Of a stretch of 64,000 nt of DNA, positions 57,301 through 64,000 are shown piece after piece (the stretch's first letter is position 1; each line of letters opens with the position of its first letter). The notes under the pieces were generated by a model. It was not told the DNA's origin. It made no database searches and saw nothing but the letters and a program-made list of their open reading frames with translations. Made by a program: the position numbers and the translations under genes. Origin of the DNA: Rhabditoides inermis (taxonomy: Eukaryota > Nematoda > Chromadorea > Rhabditida > Rhabditidae); contig CAWZYM010000276.1 of the NCBI GenBank assembly GCA_963966185.1, positions 186,001 through 250,000 of the forward strand. Direction: 5' to 3'.

Positions 57301-58699
57301 TTGTGTGCATCTCGTCCAGACGCCCACATCATCGCAGCTGCACCGGCAAAATAGCCACAAGAGTAGCCGTCCTAGGGAAGAGGGGGTTGCGGGTTTGAAC
57401 ACATCGTGACGAACCGGCTGCTGCGGGAAGTTGCGTTCCTCAAAGAACCTGATGTCTCCAGCGATGTGAGACAGATACGGCTCCAGCTTGTCGAGGATGG
57501 ATGGGTGCTAGAAACGGTGCGTGACGTCATTTTGCACAACGAACGAGCGATCGGCTACTGTCTTTCTGTTTTGATAATGGGCGAACGAAACTGTGTTTCG
57601 TCTCTCTTTTTGAATAAAAAAAATTAGTTTTTTTTCACATATAATGACGTGGAAATGTTTTGTAACAGAAGTTAATATTTTGTATTCGGTGAGATTCTAA
57701 CCGTGTAAGTGAATCAGAAGTCGCTGTTAAAGAAAAGGACCATCTTCTTGCGCAAGTTGACACTGAAAGATTGGAATGCGCAATACAGGGTAGTGTTCCT
57801 CTTACACCATAAACAGCCAATGCTTGGTTGCAACCGCTCGCACTCCATCACCCGGATATTTGTCTTCGTTGGCGAGCAGGAGGATGGTGCCGAATACGGG
57901 AACCGCCGACACCGTGCGTTCCCACGTGTGGCTAGCCTGAAGCACATGGTAGACTATGCATATCCACGATTGTCGACCTTCTCCTCCGCCGACCAGAACC
58001 CGGCCACGTTCGGCTTCTTTCGCCGAATCATCTCCTGCAAGCTGTTGCTTTCGTCGACGTGGAGCTAGAAGACTCTTTGACATTCATATTCGATCATCGA
58101 AACGTACCATTTTGGCACTGTCAGTGTTTTGCATTCGTCGATTCACGATTGCATTCCGAGCGCTTCCCCCGTTGTCCTCCTCGCTCAATTCGATCGCGTC
58201 GTCATACTTCTGATATATGAAGGTGAATATTACTGTTTCATTGCTGCAGAACAATTGAAATTGTGATGTAGTTTTAGCATGATGATCATTTTAGTTTTTT
58301 TAAACAATAAGCGTGATGCAGAAATTAGAGAATTTTTGATAATTTATTGCTTACGTTTCACTGTTTCACAAACAGATTTCGATATGCGATCGAGTGCGTG
58401 AGATTTGTACGATCACCTCATACCGTACAATAATGATGGCAGTTGACGTACCTCAGATTTGTGAGGGGACAGCGGGACGTAAGCGCAGGTGTGTGGCCGC
58501 GAGCGGATCGGAGAGTCGGGTGAGGCGGGATGAGAGAGCGTGGGGTAGTCGGCCTCGTAGCCGGCATCGGAGCGGATGGTGAGAGGCGGGGCGCGCCAGG
58601 TATTGGTGGGCGCTGCCCGTGCCCCGGCCTCCTCCATACGAGCCGCAGCCGCCGCCGCGTCCGCCTCCAGCACCTCAAAACACCACTCATGGGGCAGTT
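57301..58699 (-). pseudogene. C48 (Ulp1/SENP)-like cysteine protease locus, disrupted
   Basis: Exons (minus): 58452-58699, 58108-58209, 57978-58064, 57806-57936, about 57675-57762 and 57301-57507. The first five junctions keep frame exactly, with introns from 41 to 242 bp. The fourth and fifth exons carry the C48 signature FGTILLLANEDKY and ATKHWLFMVVNLRKK followed by FFNSD: His-Trp is the catalytic His region, and the Asp of the usual yDS motif is Asn here. A TGA (57714-57716) then interrupts the frame, which continues in the last exon with YLSHIAGDIRFFEERNFPQQ, where Gln fits the oxyanion residue. The DCG motif expected after it is not present (DVF instead). Such proteases remove SUMO. This copy looks inactive: a pseudo-enzyme, pseudogene or badly called bases. 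The N-terminal exon (EADAAAAAARMEEAGARAA) is low-complexity. Confidence 0.5.
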
Positions 58700-58840
58700 C
58701 TGCGTCTCTCTCTCTCTCTCCGTGTGTATCAAACGCGAAATCCTGGCATCTAAGTAGCGATGTTCAATATGTTCAGCATGAAACATGAAACCTTGTGCGT
58801 GCGATGTTCCAGATAGCCGAGGACTAAACATAATATGAAT

Positions 58841-59105
58841 ATCTTTTAAAAGGACTTCCGTAAGAGAAGAGTTTGTGTTACCCAACGTAATGCAACAAAA
58901 GCTCATGCATTTTATCAATCGAAATAGTACACAAACCTGCTCTTTCTGCAATAAAAACTAATGCGAGCAAATGTTGTACGTCGGCAATCTTGTTGAACTA
59001 TTGGAGCAGGTTTGTGTACTATTTCGATTGATAAAATGCATGAGCTTTTGTTGCATTACGTTAGGTAACACAAACTCTTCTCTTACGGAAGTACTTTTAA
59101 AAGAT
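58841..59105. mobile_element. Foldback element with ~102-bp arms
   Basis: Arms 58841-58942 and 59004-59105 are inverse complements with very few mismatches; the loop is 61 bp. Outer ends atcttttaaaagg / gtacttttaaaagat. Each arm gives the same short ORF on opposite strands, which is an artefact. No target duplication was confirmed. Confidence 0.8.
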
Positions 59106-59312
59106 AATGAATGTACTTTTATTGGATTTCACATAAACCTATTTACATTAACATAAACCACAAAACATTTTCAACAGTTCACCCATCTTGTTGAGTCAAA
59201 AATTGTATAAGTTTTGCAAAAAAAATAGTTTAGGTAATGCTGATAGGAAAATTTACAATCCCAATGTCATTTCTATGTAAAATCATAGTACAAAAAAAGT
59301 TTGCCATTTGCC

Positions 59313-59360
59313 GGAACCGACTCGAGCCATGTATCTCAACGGGCGCAATCGCTAACCACA
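59313..59360 (-). ncRNA. tRNA-like sequence (pseudo-tRNA or SINE head)
   Basis: On minus: TGTGGTTAGCG (A-box-like, 59350-59360) and GGCTCGAGTCGGTTCC (B-box-like, 59313-59328), followed downstream by a run of seven Ts. The acceptor stem is not convincing. Confidence 0.4.
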
Positions 59361-59700
59361 ACACTACTGTGCACACGGCAGTGCACGCGATCTGAACGAT
59401 ATTAGTGCAATCCACAGGCAGTGCGGATTGTGCACTCCCGGTCTGCTGGGGGCAGCCGGTGCGCGCCACCTTACCCTAGAAAACCATTTGTACACGGGGG
59501 ATTGCCGGCCTCTCAGTCAGGGGGCGCGCGCGCGTATCTTGCTTCCTACAACAGCTAGCGTTACCAAAATCGAAACTTGACCATTTTCTAACATCCTGAT
59601 AACATCTATCAGCATCACATTGTTCTCGCAAAGATTCTAAGGGACCTTTCGTTCAGTCGCCTTTTGCCGATTCTAGCGCGTAACTATTCTTAACACAAAC

Positions 59701-59724
59701 CAACCAGCGCTGCCGCGCTGGTTG
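59701..59724. other. Perfect 10-bp hairpin
   Basis: CAACCAGCGC-TGCC-GCG CTGGTTG stem-loop, then TAATAG. It resembles a Helitron 3' hairpin but lacks a CTRR end, so it is left unassigned. Confidence 0.6.
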
Positions 59725-62560
59725 TAATAGGCATAACTTTTCATTTTTACCATATGGTTTATTTATGAAAAGTTGTTGTATTATGATATACTGTCATGTG
59801 ACAGTCGTAGTTTTTGTGAAAAAAATTTAGAGTGGTGTATTCCTTTAGTTATAGTGTGTGGATGACTGAATAGGTTCGTCAGTGGCTGTTGATGGGGAAG
59901 GTGTACCTGTATAGAAGTATGATTACGGTAGTGTTACAGTAAAGTATTATGGATTACGGAATCGCGGTAGATTGCAGTATCAAGCAATATGAAGCCTGGA
60001 TAGAGAGTTAAGAAAGAAGTAGTAAGTTGAGACGTTTTTGAGGTGTAGGTAATTGAACTTGAAATGAAGTGGTCACTACCTTTTCCCTCGTCGCGCCGCG
60101 CAGTCGACTATGGTTGCTGTGAGTTTGTCGATGATCTATGCCTCTGCTTCTCCCTCTCTTTCGTTGTACCTACCAGTGGCCACACAGACTACTTTCTTGC
60201 GAGAGACAAGTCATGGAGAGACACGCGCAAAAGCCCTCTCTTCTAGCCACAGTCTTTCGCGCAAGAATTTAAAACTTGAAGCGTCAATAGAAGCCAAATG
60301 CGCGGGCATCGTATAATCCTATGTCCCCCCCATCCCCATCTGTCTCTCCCTCCCTCACTCCTCTCTTGTCCGCCGACTGCTCGCCACCATCGAATGCGCA
60401 ACCCATCTTGCTTGCAGACACCTTCCACTCGAGACAGTTTCTCGTCGCACAAAAAGAAACCAACGAAGTGCTTCTCCAACCACTCCGCTCCCATGCCTCC
60501 CGTCGAGTCCGCACCCGCCACACCCACACAGGTGTATCGATTGAGAATCGATCGATAACCGATTGATATCAGGTCAGGTGTCTGCGTCCGCTCTCGCCAC
60601 GCCCACTCGCTCGCCCCTTCCTGGCGGCAGTCTGCACAAGCTCAAGCCCAAAAGAATGTAGGTACTGTAAGCTACCGTAGACCTTATACGTATACTATAC
60701 GTATACCATACCTTATACAAGAAAAGGACAGATATGATCTTTCAAAAGTACTTCCAAGTAGAAATAGTTGGTTTGTACTGGTGTCTCAATTGAGCAAAAT
60801 GACTGAAATGATTTCAATGGAGATATATGCAAACAGGCTCTCATCATTATTCGAAGTGTATGTAACGTTCACTTGATCTCGTGAAGATTTTTTTCAGATT
60901 GTCGCTTTGCTTGAATATTTCAGTGGGTGTCAATCATAGATCTTTGTCAACATAATTCTGAACGTGAATATGTTATTGTTTCCCATAGAAGAAGAAGGAT
61001 ATTGTTAATGTTTCCGCCTATATCAGTGGGGAATTGGACATAGACGTAGACATACTAAAACAGTACAGGTGTATAAAACGAACGAATAGAAAACGCAAAC
61101 AGAAAAGGTTCAAATAAAAGTTCAAATAAAGATCCAACTGCTCGGAAATTGGGTCAGCGATGGCGGCGAAAATACGGTGAGCGGCCGTCGGTCGATCGAT
61201 ATTTGTATATTTTGCACTACGCCGCTAGTGGCGGCAGCGGATAAAATGGCCCTAATGCGAGGTGTGGGTAAAAGTGATTGCTTACGTTTCACATACAACA
61301 GGATCATGCGTATATTTTACATATTTACGTGCCATTGCGTGATATTTCTGCACAGGAGCTATAGTCGGATTGGATCCTATATGCAATTCGTGATTTTTCA
61401 CATGCTGTGCACGTTTGTGCAGCACAAAGTGCAGGTCTTCAAATATCCAAAACGCTTTCATGAGTAGGAGCCGAGTCAGCAGGTCAGCGATTGTGTGCTG
61501 GCGGCGCGCACTACCATCACTTTTTCGACTCAAACAGAGTCGAAATCCTCTGATCGACATCCAGACATGCTTATGCGCTCAAGCGCGCGCAACTCGAATT
61601 AGCAAAAATGAGAGCGACGGAGAGGCGTATCGATTGCCAGTGAGCGGTCTCATTGACACTCTCAGAGGATTTCGACTCCGTCTGAGAGTAAGATATCTAT
61701 ATGAAAGACATTACAGTCGAGTAGATGACATCACCAGCTATTATTCGAGTTCAATAACGAGACGATTACTCAACTTTGAGCTGAGTTACAGCCATGTTGC
61801 CAAAAGTGGCAACAATGGCAACATCGGCAACATTGGGCCGTGTGTCTGGCCACATTTATAGCCGTGCCGGCCTTCTGCAGGGCATTGCGCAGGACCACAG
61901 CGAGTGATAGTTATTGGTTTAAGCGATTTAGCCGGCTAAGGGTGTCATCGTCAAGACATTGGCAAGTCGAGGAGCGAGTGAGTGAGTGCGTCTCGTTCTT
62001 GACACGCGACCCACCTGTGCCCACATGCGCCGGGTGCGCTGGCAGCGCTGTTCTTTGAGCCGATGGCGGCCGGAGAGGAGAGCAGTTGCCTGAATTGTCA
62101 CTGTGGGAGGAGAAGGAGTAAAAGAAAGAGAACACTGCACAATAGGAGGGTGATAGGAAATATTGTGAGCGGAGCAAGATCTCACTTCGGCTGAGGTCTT
62201 CGGTCCAATCATGTTCATAGCAAGATAGGCTGTTCAAGATCAGACTGGTTCATTTAGAAACCAACGACTCATAAACGGTCTCACATACTCATACAATCAC
62301 AAATGAGGACAAAGATTCCAATGATTAGGTAAATCTTATAGACATGTAAATGATGTCTAGTAGCGAGATCATTGCGGCGCTCATAAGGGAGGGGATCGGT
62401 CTGTTCACATGCACGTTCACATGTATGGTCGATAGGGGTTGGAGGATCGTCTAGTACGAATGCTGATCAGAATAATATGAGAAACTGACAATCGCGCAAA
62501 CGTGTGATTTTATGTTCGAAAACGTAACCCTCGATTGCCTCCGCTCTCTCCCTCCGTCTC
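59725..62560. other. Low-copy DNA without a supportable gene
   Basis: Several open frames (for example 148 codons at 61415-61861) lack splice logic or recognisable motifs. A 16-bp inverted repeat agtcgaaatcctctga lies at 61538-61553 and 61663-61678. A short run of ggcaaca repeats occurs at about 61800-61835. Confidence 0.5.
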
Positions 62561-62561
62561 T

Positions 62562-62562
<1 letters not shown>

Positions 62563-62617
<55 letters not shown>
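62563..62617 (+). repeat. (TC)n microsatellite
   Basis: About 27 TC units, pure except at the left edge. Confidence 0.97.
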
Positions 62618-62619
<2 letters not shown>

Positions 62620-62684
62620 ATTTGTTTTGTCGCACACTTTTTGGTTACAATTAGAATACGGCAAAACTGAAGGCATCTTCTTAA

Positions 62685-63035
62685 AGGAACAGTGGCGGCT
62701 TAATTCTGCCACAACCTGCCACAACTCCTCATTTTCACACGAGCAAAACTTAAGGCTCTGACCGGAATCGAACCCGCGAAGATCGGGGGCACAACGCAGC
62801 GCACATGCACTGAGCCACAAAGCAAGTGACCGGGCGTTGTTTATTTGCGGTTATGTTTCCGACCCCAGTTTTTGCAGTAAAGCGTTGGCGACAAATTCAA
62901 ATTTTGAGCTGCATTTTTGGCGGTGGCAGAATCGAAAGTTACGCAGAACCGTCGTTCTTTCGCAAAAATTGCAAATGTTAGGATAATACGATTTTTAATA
63001 ATACTCCGAGTCGAAAATAAGTCGCCACTGTTGCT
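62685..63035. mobile_element. MITE family C, copy 2 (351 bp, TTAA-flanked)
   Basis: Left end AGGAACAGTGGCGGCTTAAT and the inverse of the right end, AGCAACAGTGGCGACTTATT, form a ~20-bp TIR. It is flanked by TTAA (62681-62684, 63036-63039). It carries a tRNA-like box pair on the minus strand and no ORF. Confidence 0.7.
62764..62817 (-). ncRNA. tRNA-like Pol III boxes inside MITE C copy 2
   Basis: On minus: A box TGGCTCAGTGC (62807-62817) and a perfect B box GGTTCGATTCC (62764-62774), 32 bp apart. The relative position and orientation are similar to those in copy 1 (50573-50627). It lacks a full cloverleaf. Confidence 0.6.
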
Positions 63036-63039
63036 TTAA

Positions 63040-64000
63040 AGGATGACTACTTGCAATTAAAATTGGTCCCGCCACGAAGTCCCTGGGACGCTGGGACGTC
63101 TTTCAATTCGCAATATCTTTGTTATTTCAAAAGATACCAAAATGTGTTCAATGGGTTATTGAAATGCTTCTGAGATTTCCCCGGAACTGCGTTAACCAAT
63201 TTTTTAAAACTTCATTTTTAGCGAGATATATAGTGGCTCCCCCGTTTTGGCGGTAGGCAAGTTGTGAATCGTCATTCTTTTATTATGCACAAGCGCATAC
63301 TTGATGCGTTGAACAGTTGACATTTTCTTCATCGCGCACTCTCAAAACCGGTCGACCAGTGTCTGTTGACCGATCAGTGACCATAAGTTTATGGAAATGA
63401 CATGCAAATGAGCGTGTTCGATACAGTATCCGTGAACCTAAGAATGGAAATAACTCTATCCAAACTTTATGAAATTGCACAAAAATTTGATATGAGGTTC
63501 TTGGATGGGTTCCCTACAAATCTCGGGGAGCGGATTTTGCAAATTGTTTCTCAGAAGAGAGATAATTAATAAAATGCTAATTACATTGGAGTCATACCTT
63601 AAAATCCAGCCGATAAATCGATCGATATCAAGTACCAGTTGTCTATTGACACCTATAGGGACTTAGTTGGCACAATACTAAGATCATAGTATGATGTTGA
63701 ACAGTAGTTTTCCCTATGAGAAGACACAGTTCGCTAAATAACTCCACAGTCGCTTCATGAAAACCGCTCAAACGTTGTCAGTAGGTGGTTCTTGACCCCT
63801 ACTACAACTCTCGGAGAGCACATTTGTGATTTTGTTTCTCCTATTACAGAAATTTTCAACTATATTTAGCAATCCTGGGAATGAGGCGCATTTGCATAAT
63901 TTTCTCATCGGTCTGCGTCATTTCTTCGGCCAGAGATAATTCGCCTAACGCGAAAACGGGGGACCCACTATAGCTCTACTCCAATATGGACTAAACCTGT
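63040..64000. mobile_element. MITE family A, inverted partial copy, split by a nested MITE
   Basis: Starts AGGATGACTAC after the TTAA it shares with the MITE C copy. Contains cccgccacgaagtccctggg, the inverse of 55741-55726. It is interrupted at 63231-63970 and continues tctactccaatatggactaa, the inverse of about 55563-55582, to the window end. The far end is outside the window. Confidence 0.65.
63231..63970. mobile_element. MITE family B (740 bp, TA-flanked)
   Basis: Ends TAGTGGCTCCCCCGTTTT and the inverse TAGTGGGTCCCCCGTTTT are homologous for about 33 bp. Flanked by TA duplicates. Excision restores gagatatagctc of the MITE A copy. A TA target points to the Tc1/mariner superfamily. No transposase. 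Confidence 0.65.

Noticed and set aside
16225..57716. Alternative genetic code with TGA as a sense codon
   Set aside because: TGA also ends the RNase H frame where coding similarity stops; three cases in degenerate loci are better explained by mutation or base errors.
57806..57936. Maf1-like C-terminus (W..N..nkr.kr.vff pattern)
   Set aside because: The preceding ILLLANEDKY...KHW segment and the downstream FPQQ fit the C48 protease order better.
61415..61861. 148-codon ORF as a gene
   Set aside because: No domain, no splice or start context, and it crosses a simple inverted repeat and ggcaaca repeats.
62764..62817. Functional tRNA gene
   Set aside because: A and B boxes are good, but acceptor and anticodon arms do not pair convincingly and the sequence lies inside a MITE.

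Overview
The window looks like a repeat-dense stretch of an animal nuclear genome, most likely a rhabditid-type nematode. This is an inference. It rests on predicted introns of only 40-50 bp with GT...TTTCAG borders, major-sperm-protein (MSP) domain fragments, scattered TACTGTAG words, a DIRS/PAT-like tyrosine-recombinase retroelement, and Helitron-like elements whose internal repeats carry the heat-shock-element core TTCTAGAA. No bacterial operon, rRNA gene or intact tRNA gene was seen.

Layout. 1-16018: two interlocked satellites. SatA is a 30-bp minisatellite and SatB a ~169-bp satellite. They form a ~4-kb higher-order unit present twice, and each copy holds a large palindrome of SatB flanked by inverted SatA. 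A 2654-bp element with 11-bp terminal inverted repeats and a GGCT target duplication splits SatA at 8089-10742. 16019-19090: a 5'-truncated DIRS-like retroelement (RNase H and an intron-containing tyrosine recombinase with all catalytic residues). 19687-20520: a 5'-truncated LINE on the minus strand. 21353-22241: more SatA. 22242-25401 and 37435-44175: one array of a third, ~158-bp satellite (SatC), split by four head-to-tail Helitron-like units (25402-37434) joined exactly CTAG|TC. Three of these units carry long 63-64-bp minisatellites.

44253-64000 is lower-copy DNA with host-like exons, all on the minus strand: a tandem PTP-like/MSP-like locus with broken frames (44253-46571), a predicted 67-aa three-exon gene (48164-48789), a C48 (Ulp1/SENP)-like protease locus with a premature TGA (57301-58699), and an unidentified multi-exon gene (56108-57183). 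Between them lie a short LTR retrotransposon nested in a Penelope-like fragment, TTAA- and TA-flanked MITEs (one family with a tRNA-like Pol III box pair inside), foldback elements and microsatellites.

The genes do not form a pathway. The window mainly records nested transposition and satellite amplification. The most notable signals are the Helitron concatemer with its HSE-bearing minisatellites, the SatB palindromes and their higher-order duplication, and the PTP/MSP module pair. All exon models were read by eye from splice signals and frame and have no transcript support.
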